Of a stretch of 64,000 bases of DNA, positions 48,201 through 63,200 are shown in pieces. Below the pieces are notes generated by a model. That model saw only the letters and a program-made list of their open reading frames with translations, was not told where the DNA came from and ran no database searches. Source of the DNA: Gerris lacustris (Eukaryota; Arthropoda; Insecta; Hemiptera; Gerridae); the NCBI GenBank assembly GCA_951217055.1, contig OX578280.1, forward strand, positions 38,019,628-38,083,627, read 5' to 3'. How positions within the stretch are numbered: position 1 is the stretch's first letter; each line of letters opens with the position of its first letter. The position numbers were made by a program, and so were the translations under genes.

Positions 48201-51200
48201 TTTGTAAAAAGTTAAGTGAGTGTGTTAGGATATGGACCTTTCCATACAGAAAAAATTATTGAAGGGGTCAGGATTCAAGTGGACCTAGTTCATCAGACTT
48301 GATATGTGGACTTTATTTTTTAATACTAGCTGAAAGTTTAGTGTCACAGAGTTTAGCAAATATAATCGTTCAAACATTTTTTTCTAATTATTATATAAAA
48401 TGTTTTGAGCACCAAAAATACATCAAAATTATTCTTACCCTACATCCCCAAACATTTTTTTTTTCTAATGATTTACTATTTAAATGATTAACACTAAAAA
48501 TATTTATTGTTTTAATGATTTCTCACCTGCATTTATTCAACAGTTGTTAGAACAAGCTGATATGTCGAAGAGGGACAGCAATAAGCAGGATAACCGAGAA
48601 AATACTACTTCATACACACCAACTAGAGAAACGTAATTATTTTTTTTAATTAACTTTAACAACTCTATTCCAATATATGTCTTAGACAGGCCTTGAATAT
48701 CCAGATCTTTAAATTGATATGTGCATCCACAAACTAACATTCCTGTAACCCTTCCTGCCAATTAACCAAAATATAGACACCCAATTTAGGATTAGTTTTA
48801 ATTCTATACCTTATCTCATAAAAATAAAAACATTTCTTCTTTGTACAAATAGCTAAGCAATTAAATCATACTTACACTTGAGTTATAACTACTGAAAAGT
48901 TAAATTCTTTGTTTCATTTTAGGAGATTGGAGGGTCTACGGATGAAATTAGATCAGTTATTGGACTGGATGTCAAGAATTGAAAATCACAATTTGAATGG
49001 ACCTAAATCATCAGCTAGGTGAGTTACTAAAATTAAAAAAAGATAAGACAAATATTGATAATAAAAGTAACAGCTTTCATAACTAAGGATTACAGCTTTA
49101 TTGCATTTCAATTTTATGTTTATTAATTGTTTCTTTCACATTTAAACTTATTATTATGAACACACAATCAAATTACACATGTCTTTATAATATTACCAGG
49201 TTGACTTAGAGTTTTGATGCATTAAAATAGGTTTAATTAGTGCTACAAAATTTTCAATTGTTAAAAGAGGGCTTTCTTCTACTACTCAATGTAGAAATTT
49301 ATATTAGCACTTAAAACGCAAAAGCTTTGTGATCATTCTGAAAGAAAATCATTTTTGTCTCCTTAACTTAAAATTTCTAAAACTAATACTGAAAATGCTT
49401 ACTATGTTGCAGAGTTAATGGTGATGGTGCATCTGCCCAACTTCTTGATGTCCCTCAAACTCAAAATAAAATTCTTCAACCTTCTAGGGTAAGTTGAAAA
49501 AAAGTTTTTTTATTAACATTATTTTTGAAATTTATGTGTATCAAAACAGAGAAATTCTATTTTGATAACAGCTATACTCCATTATTTAATCAAATAAAAG
49601 GTAATTTTTCATATCTTTTTTAATTATGACTTTTTAAAATCTTCTGGTTTTGTGTAGGATAAGCCTCAACAAGCAAAGAAACTTGCCCTTGAGAATCAAC
49701 CCCGGAGACCGAAATCCACTCCTTCTGAACGCACAAATGGTAAGATAATTGTTGAAAAAGCAATTTTCACTAATTTATATTGCTATTTTTACTAATTACT
49801 TAAATAATATAACTTTATACAAATTAGAAAAGCTAAAGAAACATTTTCTTTATTTAAACAAATTATTTATTTGTTACTATATTCACACCAAATAATAAAA
49901 ATAATTTGTGTATTTCAGGATTGAGCATAAGCAATGTGGAATCTTGGAGTATTAGATCTAATGCTTCGTCTGCTTTTCACCAGGCCCCATCTTCCAGGTA
50001 ATCGTTGTTTTTTTCTATTTTTTGTCTGCAATTTTAAATAATAAGATTTTACTGCTCACCTAAGAAAGTGAGACACCAATGCAGTTAAGTAAGTATGTGT
50101 TCCTAATAACCGGTATGGAAAAAACAACAAATAACTAAGCTTTTTAATGCTGGTTCTCATCTAGTAGTTAAGTTCTCTAGTAATTCCTACTAGACGAATA
50201 GGACAGACCACTTGTTCGAATCTAGCAATTAGGCCCATTTTACAAGTTCCAGCCACTTTACTCATCATAACTGAGTAAACTGTACCACCAAAGCGAGTAT
50301 GAGTGGTCATTAGTAAGTTATATATATCGGAGTGTCAAAGCATTAGGGAAGAGGATATACAGTAGTCTCATTGAAGAGCATCAGACATGCCACATGAAGC
50401 TATTTTTGAGGCAGTTTTTGAAGTGGTTCGGGAGAGGGTATTGTGAAATTAATTCAATAAACGTTTCTAAAAACTCCATGTCTGTCAACTTTGAAAGAAA
50501 AAAAAAAAAAAAAACCACATGACAAACACTTTGGTCAAACTTCTTCTCTCTGAGTGTCATTAGTCATTACCGTAAGCTGAAAACCTGCTGAGGTGGATTT
50601 TTTTTGCTGAAACCATGGTGTTCCTGGTTGGTCAGGTTTTTTATTCTGTAGTTTAATTCTTATTTTATTATTTACAGTGATGAGGGTGAATATGATGAAT
50701 CTCCAGTCAAGCTATGCCCACCTAATCTGTCAACTCCTTATCAATTTGGCTATGGTAAACCATTGTAAGTGATTTTTTCATGTTATTGTTGTCTATCTAA
50801 ACATTAATACGCTTAACATGAAAAATCGCTTAACACAAAAAGATTTTGCTTCTCAGTACGAAAAAAGTACATTCATCTTATTTAATATGATGAAAAAGTA
50901 GAGGGGTCTGAAATAAAAATGAGACACCTAGGCCCTTTAACTCAGCTTTGAAATACTGACACCGAAATCGAAGGGAGTGTCGGTGAGACGAGACGATAAT
51001 GTTTATCTGTGACACCGGTTTCTCTTTACTCTGTGAATTACACCTATCTCCTAAAGACCGACTTTTTTTTCTTGCATAGAATTATCACTCGCATATTTTA
51101 TGAATTATAAAGAAATATTTAATCAGTTTGTTTTCAAATACGGTGTTAGGTGTGAAAATTGTGTCAAAATCAGTTGTGCTAAATATCAGATTATTTTCCA

Positions 51201-54200
51201 AAAAGTCAATAAATTTGTTTATTTGATTTTATTAAAAATTTCAAATAATTAAATATTATTGTTTTTATTAACATTTAAATTTGTTTTATTGTTTTTTGTA
51301 TTAAACACAGACATGCATATACCATTTATGTATATACATATTTTATTTACATCAGAAATATTGGTGAGTTTTTTTTTGTATGTACATACATAAATGTAAT
51401 GTGTGTGAATTTTGTGGTTTTGTTAACCACAAAATTCTTTTAACATAAAAAAGTCTTTTGGTTCCCTCAGTTTTGTGTTAAACGATTTTCACTGTATATG
51501 AAATCCAAATACCATTAACATACTGACTTGACGATGTATAAAGTATAACCTTCAAGGGAGATAATTATGACGAGATCCAAAACCTTTTTCTTTAGTCGTC
51601 CACCATCTTGAAAATATTATGTCTGAAATGTCCAACAAATATACACTTGTCACCACAAATGCTGTGTGATGCACCTGTATGCCTCTAAATATATAAATCT
51701 ATCAATTTTTACGCCAGTTATTGTTAGACAAACACACTTCTAAAACCCCGTTTCTGAGATAAAGAACTTACTGAGTTCGCTCGATAACTTTTTCCTCCCT
51801 TCTGGAGATAAAAGATTTTTTTCATGTTTCTCTTTCTTATCATTTTTGTTTATTTATATTTTTTGCAGCGGCTCATTTGGAAGTGGTTTAGAGAATACAT
51901 TTTCCACCCCAATGTCTTTATCAGAAAAGTGTGTTCCTACACAAGGTTTAAGTAAGTATCTATTTTATGTGATGTTAAAATTGGTGATAGGGCACTTAAA
52001 GAAGTCAGGTTGAAACATTTTCATTTCGGTATTATATATGCCATATTTCTTTTTAAAATGGCTACCAGAAAATATTTTTCGGGGAAGAACTTACATATTT
52101 TTAATCTACCTGAAAAGAGCTTTAAAATTATATTAAGGTGACCAGACGTACGTAATTTTTATGGACAGTCCGTAATTTCAATAATTTGTCCGGAATTCTT
52201 TTTTGTCCGTATACGGACGCTGATTTGTCCGGAATTTTAGAAAAAGTCCCGAATTCGTCTGTAATTCTGAGGTAAAAAGCACTTTTTGAAATAAAATATG
52301 ACTTACAATCTGTACCAATTCAGAGTTAGTGCGTTGATAGCACGGGATTTTTAAAATCCTAAGAGGATTTTCAAATCCTGAGCTCGCATTGGCTCTCCAC
52401 TCCATTTTTTTTACTTTCCCGCTCTGTCAATGCACTAACTCTGCATTGGTACAAAGTGTTTTGTATTGTAGAAATATTTTGATTTGTTGCGTAGTTTTTC
52501 ATCTTCTCTCGGCATTTTGATAAGAAGGACGCTAAAGATGAATAGGAAGATGTTATCATATTTTTGTTTGAATTGTTTCCTATATTAGTTGTAGTTTGTA
52601 TTTACTATCTTAAATTAAATATTTATATTATCTGTTTTTAATATAAATAATCAGAGAATATTAATATTAATATAATATAATATTAGTTATTGTATTGCCT
52701 ACTAAAAAAATATCTTCATAATTTTGTATTTTTTATAATAAGTTAATATTTAAATTTTTAATGATATTTTTTCCATATAAATATACATATTTATTTATTT
52801 TTTATCATTTTTTATTTTTTTTAATTGTTATCTGATTTGAGAAAAAATAATTATTGATACCTGATTATACTTTAATTAAAAAATCGGTCCGAGACAACTC
52901 AGACAAACTTTCTCATATAATCGACACTAGATTTAAATAATATATGTTATATAAAAATATTAGATATTAAAAAAAAAAAAAAAAAATCTGTTATTTTCAT
53001 CAATATCTCCATAACTAGATTTTTCCTGGGAAAGCGGCTTATATTGTTAGATTCGTATTTAAATGGACTACATTTTAGAATTTTTTAATCAAAATCGTCG
53101 GAACTGTTTTTGAGAATTTTTTTTTTTTCACGATTTTTCAGAGTTTTGGGGGGTAGCGCCCCTAAATTTGGGGCTAAAATTCATTTCTCGATTTCGCCTC
53201 GGGGTATGATTTTTCTGAAGCTGTATGCCAAATTTCATCAAAATCGGCCCAGTAGTTTAGGCTCCACGCGTCTGCACAGACAATAGACAGACAGACATTT
53301 TTTAAAAACCATTTTTTTTGGACTCAGGGAACCTCAAAACATGTAAATCCATCAAAATCGAATTATCACGATTATGTCATGCTGACTAATAACTATTTGT
53401 TTTGTCATACAACATATTGGGCTGCCATCTTGAAAGTATTTAGTGTGAAAATCCCAAAAACTATATTGTTGTCACAAATGCTGAGATACACCAGTATGCT
53501 GTACTTCGTTTATCTTGGTCAATTTTTACACCAGTTATCGTTATACAAACTCACAAACTTTTCAAAGCCCAAGTCTCTGAAATGAAGAATTAAATAAATA
53601 TGAAATAAATTACTTAGTTTTCCAGTTAAATCCGCATCTTAAAGGCCTAGGAAGGAATTTACCAAGAAACCAAGTTATTAATTACGAATCAACCTGTGGA
53701 AGCCTACTCACTAAGTTAAATATGAAATAATTTAAAAGGAAAAGGATAGTGAAGGGTTAGTGAAATATTTGCATCAATGGCAGACACAAGACTCACTAAA
53801 AACTGACTGAGGTTGTCATCTCGCATAAATATTAATGGTATTAAAGTCTGGCCATACAGAAAGCTATGCGACGTGAGCTAGCAATGTTACGTATGAGAGC
53901 TATGCTAGCTATATAGGTTGCCACACAGAAAGCGATGTTTTTTATTCTCATTCGTCATGTTAAGTAGGAAGTACCACAGTAGCTCTGATGAAGAGCTATT
54001 GCTTTTATTTCTTTGTGTGAGCAGAAAAAGAAAAGGAAGTGCATTGAAGATGCTTGCATTGAACGGTAAAAGAAACCAAATTGGGGGATTCCATCACTTG
54101 ATGGAGGATCTTAAACAAGATGAAGAGAAGTTTAAAAAATACTTCAGAATGACATCAAGTAACTTAAAATTTATTTTCTATCTTCTTCAAAGTGATATAG

Positions 54201-57200
54201 AAAAAAATAGATTGAACTACAGAGCAACTATATTATCACCTGAAGAATGCCTTCCTGTATTTGTAAGGTAAGTAAACTTTATGTTCGTTGGTTTTGGTAT
54301 AGTTGCAGCCAATAGTAGCATTCTGTGCAAGTTTGTCGCCGAGAAATCCGTTCAAATGGAATTGCCAAAATATAGCTAAGATGCGTCTCCAACGTAGCAT
54401 AGCTAGCCAGCAAAGCATTGCATTCAGTGTGGCCACCTCCATTCATTATAACAGAATGGAAATTTTCAGACTTAGCTAGCTCTCGTCGCGTTGCTTTCTG
54501 TGAGGCCAGGCCTTTACAGTGGAAACTCAATATCTTGAAATTTAATGGAATGTGGATTTACTTTTTGAGTTGGCAATGTTAGATAATTAGCGGTATCCAA
54601 TTAGCAAGGAAAACAGGGATTTCTTTGACTTACTGAGAATTTTGATGTATCAATGTTGGACTTATCGATGTTTCAATGTATTAGTGTCCTGTTATATGAT
54701 ACTATATAATACATTAGAAAAAATTAAAATAAGGTTTTGAACTGAATTCCTCTTTGACCAAAGCCGATTGCATCTTTTATTGAATTGTTATTGTTATAAA
54801 TACTGTGCAGTGTAGTTCTCATTCTCCAGTTCAAAACTAAATTTTGGTGGCTCTGATGGAATTTTGACTTTTACTATTAATAAATATTTAGTTGTTATGC
54901 TTTTTTTTACCCCTCTCAGGGTAACCTAATGGGTAATTTAAGTGTTGATTGTTTGTTTCTATTGCATTTATTCTCAGATTTTTTTGTAATTACTAATTTG
55001 TATGTGAAGGTAATAAATCAAGCAGAGGAGAAGGTGTTAGCAGGTCTGAGTGTGATGGTGCTATGGAGGCAGGTCGTCCAAACATGGTGGGATCATCAGG
55101 TCGCACTCCACCTAGATCTGCTTCTCAGGCACGTCCTTATCCATCCAGTCCGTCCGTACCACCACATCCACCTGGACCTCCTCCACCTGATCCAGCCACC
55201 ATGGCCATGCATCTCTCACAGGTTGTACAACTCACTTATGAATTTTAGAATATGCTTTTGCAATAACCAACCCCATGAAATCTGAGAGAGCATTGTAAGA
55301 CAGGCACATTGGGCCAGGGGCCTGTTGCTTGGAGCCTCAAGCCAATAGCGATAGTTTTAACTTGGAGCCTGAGACCTAGGGCCATTGGCCTAAACCTTGG
55401 CATCAGCTGCCTGGAAAAGTAGGTACCTGTACACTACAAACGGACGTACTTAACCATTAATAGAATATCTAAATGACATTAGGAAAAGCATGTCCTATGT
55501 TTTATAGTTTCGGACTTAGTCTGTAAATAATACTCAACAAGGGGATTGATATATTATGTGTGCCCTCGAATTACATCAACTAAAAACTTTAAAATGTTAT
55601 TTTTGTTATATTTTGACCCCTCCTTAGGTCATTCTCCAGCTAAAATCCTAATATATTTATACATTAAATATATTGTATTAACATTAAAATTTGATATTTC
55701 AGGACATAATTAATTTAAATTATTGGAAAAAACATTTTTAAAAATTATTTATTTATTAAATCTTTACTAACTTGACTTACTAGAATTGAAATCTACAATA
55801 CAAGGAATTGTCAATTAAAATGTTAATTTTATGCTAACATGGTGTGGCAATATATCTTGTGTGAGTAAATATGAGATTAATGAGTGCATAATTGAGAACT
55901 TACTAAAGATATCAAGGTTTATTAGATGCTTGTTTTGATTATGAATGAATAAGATGTTGGCATGATTAGTTACTTCTTTTCTTAGTTTAACATAATTGTT
56001 TCGGTTTATCAGCTTCAGGAACAAATGCAAGCTGTTTATGAAGGATTGGTGGAAAAACTTGCAGCATATCACGCACCTCCTCCTCCACCACCAGCTCCTT
56101 GGCTAGGAGGATCATCTTTAGGTCAGTACTTTTATGTATATGTGTGTAGCTATATTTCTTTCAGTCTAAAAATTAAAATTATGGTAACCAGTTCGGTATT
56201 GTTTATTTGAATATTTTTCAATCACCGCATCACGAAGGATTTGAAGTCCGACGTTTCGCTTCCACTACTGGAAGCTTCTTCAGGGTTGTGGTGCATCGTG
56301 ATGTTGACTCGAAGCAAACACAAGATGAACATCATTGCGAGTCTACCCGCTTAAAGCTTACGCACCAAGTTTCTTTATACTTGGCTTTGATATTCCTTAA
56401 AGTCATAAAAATCAACGTGTATAGATTATGTTATGAATTTTATTTTTTAAATTAAAAATTCAAGAAAAGTAAATTTGTCATGGATGTTCCTTGAAGTCTT
56501 TAAAATCCTTTTTATATTAAAGTTTTTTTTAATATTTAATTTTTTTAACTACAGATGACAGACAGACATCAAACGTTTAAATCCATCAAAATCGAATTTC
56601 ATCACAATACTTTCTCTTTGTATAGATATATATACTACGTATATAAAAAAAGTAAAAAATATATACAGTGGAACCTCGCTTACACGACAACCTCAATTAC
56701 AAGTGCAATTTTCAAATCCCCTTGAGATTTCCATAACACATAATGTTAAATTAACCTCTATAACGCGACTATTATTGTTCAAACAACCTCAATAACACAG
56801 ATTTTTTCCAATTCACAACTTAACTCAGAACCTCTATAACAAGTTGTTTTGAGAAGTCAACCTCTATAACGCGACTCTATACAGGAATGGGTCGACCTTG
56901 AACAAGTCTAGACTTAAAAACCCCGCCCATTAACCTCGATAACACGACTGATAGCCAAAATAACCTTGATAACACAACCCTCAACAAAAAGAGCACCTCG
57001 ATAACAAGACTGTTACCCTAATCCCTTTGAGACACTTCTTATCGAGGTTCTACTGTATTTAAATTAAGAAAAAAATATTTTTAAAAAAATCTTGAAATTT
57101 GAATGTTCTTTTAAGTCATTAAATCGATGTATACAAGTATGATTGTTGTTTTTTTAGAAGCGTAGTCCACTATTCTCAGAACTTCTAGTTTTAATCATAA

Positions 57201-60200
57201 GTAAATCATTAAGTGAGTTTGTCTTAACCATATTTTAATGTTATTTTATTGTAGGTTATCTCCAGTACATGAATCCTACATCTCAATGGCATCAACATCA
57301 ACTTCTTATTTCTTCTTTAAATCAGTGTTGTCAACTAATTTGGCATCAGCAAAGAGAAATTGCTGGCCTCAGGCAAGCTCTTAATATGGTAATATAATTT
57401 TATATTTTATATATAATAATATAATAATAATTTGCAATTGTTGCCTACTTGGCCTGTTCACCTCATGGAGGTGTAGTGGGGTTCATAAAAGATTATTATC
57501 AAAGCCTCTGATTTTGTGATTTAATAATTCAATTATTTAATCATTTTTTAACTGCCTATTTGCCTTTCATATTTTGTTCTATTTATTATTATTAATGATC
57601 TCCCATATTTTAATTAAATTTATATGTACATTTTTCTTACTATCAAGAGTCATATTAATTTGAAAAATATTATTTATTACAAACTGTTTACGCATTATTT
57701 TGTATTATTTTAAGTACAATTTAAAGATATATATATCTTTATATAAAAAAAAATCATATCTATTTTTAAATTGATGTAATTAAAAAAATTGAAATGATGA
57801 ATGCATTTTAATTTTTTATTATGGGTCATTGATTAATTTATTTTTGTTTAGGTGCAGAGAGGTGATGAAAGAGTATGTGAAGATGGTTGTCAAGGTTACG
57901 GACATAATTTAAATCCAGGGTTGTTATGGCAACCTCCTCTTAATAATCAAGTTGCACCAGGAAACCGTGCCAATAATTACTGGGACAACTTTAGAAGGTT
58001 GGTTTCTTTTACTTTTCAATCAACTTAACATTAGTTGTTATAGCCACTTTACACATTTACTCGATGTGATCATCAGTGCGAAACATAAGTCACCTTTTCT
58101 CATTTGAACTCATCCAGATGTGTCAGAGTTTTGATCTTGGTTTCAGGCCTGTTTTGAGTGTAACTTCTCAGCTATGCTAAATCCCATTTTAATTTAATTG
58201 GGCTGATTACTTAAAGTAATATTAAATTTTTGAAAATTAAATATGTTTAACCTGCGAAGCATTGTGATAATATGTTTTAAATATAAGCGGCCCTACACTT
58301 TATGTATGCCTGACAGGTAAATATGTACAGGTGAACCAGAGCATATGTGCTATTATAACTGTCATAATTTGATAGCTTCGTGAATGGTTGGCTTAAGATT
58401 TATTGGCATAGAATAGATTCAATGAGTTAAAGTAACTCTTGGATGATTTCACCTCATCATTTTTGAGTTAAATTTATGTGATGATGCATTCTCCTCTCTT
58501 GGATTAGTTTATTTTGTTAAAAAATAGTTTAAAGTTTAGCTCTTTTATTTAAAAAGTAAATTTGATTTTTATTAAATTAGATATGAAACATATATAACTT
58601 TTTAGCAGTAGTAAGAAAGCTCTAGCATTAATTATTTCTATGTTGCAGCTATTCTCGCCAAAATCTGCTGTCTGCCAGGAATAAGAGCAATGAACGTGGT
58701 CGTCCTACTACTGCATCACAAGCTGATAACTTGTACGTATTGCATTTAAGAAGGTAGGAAAGATAATGAGAGAGTTTTACTTGTTGTGGACCTTTCACAA
58801 TTATTTTATATAGTCTTCTTGAGTTTAATTACAATGCTAGAACACTTTCTACCTTTTACTGACAATGATAGCTCTAAAACTTGTCCAAATTTACAGTCTG
58901 TATCTGTCAACTCTTGTTTTGTAATAATGCTAAAACTCTTTCTTCCTTCTGAAATAGCTGAAACTTGTCCTGTCGGTATCAGCCAATTATTGTTTGTTAC
59001 AATGCAAGAATTCTTTCTACCTTCTACTGATAAGAATAGCTGAAACTTGTCCAAATTTACAGTCTGTATTATTTGTCAACTCTTGTTTTGTAATAATGCT
59101 AAAACTCTTTTTTGTAACAATGCTAAAACTCTTTCTTCCTTCTGTAATAGCTGAAACTTTTCCCGTCAGTATCAGCCAATTCTTGTTTGTTACAATTCAA
59201 GAATTCTTTCTTCCTTTTACTGAAGTATACATCCCAGTGTCTAAATTCAGTTGCTGCAATCTCATTTTTATCTGACAATTTTTCCATTGATCTTTTTAAG
59301 TTTCTTTATTATGTAAATCAATTTATTTATTTTCATCTACTAATCCATATTTTTAACAAATAATCTCATAATTACATTCTATTAATCAACTGTAATATAT
59401 TTCTTTTCAGAAGAAGAGTTGAGAATAGTTGTTCAACTAATACCAGGACTGCTCGTAATGGTATGTTTGTTTTTAACTAAAATATTTATATTTGATTTTT
59501 GTAAGTGATGAATTGTTGTGTAAAATATGAAACACGTTAATTTAGTAACATGAGAGATTTCTACTCTATTTTTTTCAAAGGTTTTGTTCAAACATTTAAT
59601 TAATTTATACATTTAACAAAGTTCTTTTTTATAGATAATAAATATTAGTGTTTAAACTCTTAAAAACATTTTTTTTTTTTTTCAGTTTAAATATATCAAA
59701 TTTAACATTTTAATGAACAAGTAAAAGAAAAATTATATAATTATCATAATATAAATATTCACTTACAATTTATTAATGTCCTACATGTTTCGTTAAAAAT
59801 CTCTCTCTCCCTGAGAGTGTCATTAATTACATAAATATTGAAATAAAAATTATTACTACTGCAACAATACAAAATTTAATGTATATTATATGAGTCTAAT
59901 TATGAAAAAATATTTATTTGGTAATTTAATAATTTATTTTAAATTAAATTATTATTATTTTATTTATTTTTTTTTTTTTTTAGGTGAAAATTTCTGTGAT
60001 CCTAATTATTTTGGTGCTAGAGAGATGAATATGAATAAAATCAAGCATGAACATGGAAAGTTAGTGTTATCTATATTAAATTATTCATTTTAGTTTTAAA
60101 TAATTATAAATCACATAGTGTTAAAATTAAAATTATAAATCATAATTTCTCAACTAAAAATTGTCAATTTATCAGAGCTGGCTTTCATCTAGAAATAGTT

Positions 60201-63200
60201 ATCAACATCTTGATCATAATCCCCCATCTCAATCACAGCTTTATATTTCTTTTCTTCAGGACTAAATCAAAAGGTTTAAGATGTCAGAATGTATCATTAC
60301 TTCATAGTATTATTATACTTACTTTTGTAACTTTCATTTTATAGTTACTTAAGAAGCATTTTATTTAAGAGCACTGACTAATTTAATAATTATCTTTTTT
60401 TTTCAGTGATGCCTTTTCTTTGGAACAATCTGTCTATTCTGAACTAGAATCGGTGATAATGCAACCAGACAGAAGCGCTGAACTTCTATTACAACTTCTT
60501 ACTCAACTTAAAACTATTAAATCTCAACAAGCCCAATCTCAGGTAATCTAATATCTAATTACATATTTATTTACAATAATATATACATTAGTGTACATTT
60601 TTATTCTGTTTTGTTCCGATCTGTTAGGAATTTGAAAAAATAGAAATGCTGATAAGAGCTGTTTCAATGCATGTAATTGATATAATACTTATTATTATAC
60701 TAGGACAGTGGCAAACCTTTCTCAGCTAGTAGTAAATATATATATTCAGCTAGTCAACCAATCAACAGATTCTAGTTAAGACTACCATATTTAATAAAAA
60801 AAAAATGTTTTCATTTGTGCTTTGGATTATAGTTAATTCAATATCAGATTATGATAAACAAATTTTATCCAGTTGATTTTTTCTTGCCTTGTTACATTCT
60901 TCAAATTTCTTCCATTCTTTACATACATTCATTACATGTATTCCACTAATTTACATTTATTTTACACGACTTGTAGAAATGCTGTGTTTTTTGTTAACCT
61001 CCATTATGTGTTTAGGGGTTTTATAGACCATTTAATCAATTTATTTTGATAATTTTCATACATTTTTTTTATCGGTAGGATGGTCCAGGATTTGAAGAGG
61101 CATCTGCATTTGATGCACCAACACCTGGCTGTTCAAGGCAATCTAACCCAGTTGAAATTAAACCATCTCCATCCCATTCATCAGATGACAATAAGGTAAC
61201 ATAACAGTTAAATGAAGTGTAAACTGTTCATTCGTGACTCATTGATAGTTAAAGATAACCACGCACAGATTAACACACGATAACGCACACAGATTAACGC
61301 ACCTATTAACTTTATTTCTTCTCTCACATAGGCTGCCCAATCTGAACTGTCAGAGAAAACTCTAATTGTAAGTTCAGTATATACCAAGATTCTAGCTTTA
61401 CTCTTACAATTAGAATTTATTTTTGACAGCGTGGGAAAATCGAAAAACGGTTGGGAAGCCAATAGGAGGTTTAGAGAAAAACTGATTTAAAAACACAGAT
61501 GAAGAACAAACTGACTTATGAAATGCAAGATTAAAATGAATAGAATCAGTTCATCAGGTAAATGATTGTGTAGATTTTAAAGTGAAGCCCAAATGAATTC
61601 GTTATAACTTCTTGTTTTTTAAAAATATATGTGGGTTTTATTAAGGGCCACTACTTATCTATGAAGGGGTTTCCCTTGTATTGAGGTTTGCTGTACCAAG
61701 GTTTTACTATATTCTCTTTTCGATAAGAGCAACATAGTTGGATGTTAGTCATGCACATTTTAATATTTATATTAACGTTATTATATTATTTTTTAAGATG
61801 AGATACATCCTCTAAAAAATCTTACTGCTATCTTATTGCTGTTTCAGAATATGGTCCTTGATGAAGTGGCTAAGTTAATTACTGGTGGGGGTGGACATCA
61901 AATCTGTACACCTGAATTCCTTCAAAGACTTGTTGAACTGACATCTAGAGCTTTATTGCATCATGAATCTGCTCAGACTTCCCTTGAGGCTTCTCTTTTA
62001 AAATTTCAAGGAGCTAGGTAAGTTAAGTTTAATATTTAATTATAAGTTTTGAATAAGTCTGTTTTTGACCCATATGTTTTGTAAGTAGTGATATTTTAGT
62101 AAGTATGAATATTTAATAAATGTCTGTCTGTCGTCTGTGCAAACACGTGGAGCCTAAACTACTGGGCCAATTTTGTCGAAATTTGGCATACATGTTCATA
62201 AAAATCATACCCTGAGGCAAAATCAAGAAATGAATTTTAGCTCCGACCATTTTGATTAAAAAATTCTAAAATTTAGTCTGTTTAAATATGAATTCCCGGG
62301 AAGTTTTTCTGAGAAAATAGCTTTAAACGCGGACAGAGAGAGGCCAGTTCGAGTCTCCACCGAGGAGTAATTATTTTTATAATAAATTATTATTTTTATG
62401 ATACATTTTTAATATAATGTTCAATAATAATTACATATAAATTCGAAAAATTTTAAAACTAATAAATGGAAAACACTGGGCTAAGTAATTATGAACTCAC
62501 ATATGAGAAAGTCTATCTGACTTGTCTCGGACTGATTTTTTAAATAAGTGAAGTATCTTGTATGTGCATGACTCATTTAGGTGTTAAGATCATCGACTGT
62601 ATTTTTCTCCATTGTGTGATAGCGACTCATCATAGAAGAGGTGTTCAATAACCAAACAACGTCTTCACACAAAATAATTGTATTTGTTACAATTGACCGG
62701 TTTCGACTGTTCTAATGCAGCCTTCTTCAGATAAACTGTGTAGGTTATAAGGAGACTTCAAAAATGCAAGTGCATCACTTGCATTTTTGAAGGCTTAGAA
62801 CAGCCGAAACAGGTCAATTGTTACAAATACAATTATTTTGTGTGAAGACGTTGTTTGGTTATTGAACTACTCCTCTTCTATGATTTAGGTGTTAGTTAAA
62901 AGACAAAGTACATAACTTGACTTCAATATTATTTTAAAGAAAGAGTAAGACCACTAGAATCCTTGTTTACTCTGGTTTGACTATTGTGGTCATTAGCAGG
63001 TAAATGTTATGTTTTAACTCAGGCTAATATATATTTATTTATATTATGGTATTATTTCAGGTTAACCCAAGTTGCTGAGGAACTACTCTGTATAATTGGT
63101 AATGTTTTGGCACTTCATTACCCTAATGATTCTGCTGATCACCAGGTTTGTTTTAATTTTACCCTCAATTGATTGTATTAATATAATTTATATTTATTTC

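Noticed and set aside
54236..54530. Minus-strand frames of 68-83 codons
   Set aside because: They read the Harbinger terminal region in reverse; the supported frame is on the plus strand.
55063..55248. Second plus-strand frame with RPYPSSPSVPPHPPGPPPPD
   Set aside because: This is the true PCM1 exon frame, not a separate gene; the overlapping 118-codon frame is the shadow.
58810..59230. CRISPR-like regular repeats
   Set aside because: Units are contiguous, diverged and in a eukaryotic intron; no unique spacers between constant repeats.
58786..59275. Open frames of 80-93 codons on both strands
   Set aside because: They come from the minisatellite, which lacks stops by repetition; no splice support.
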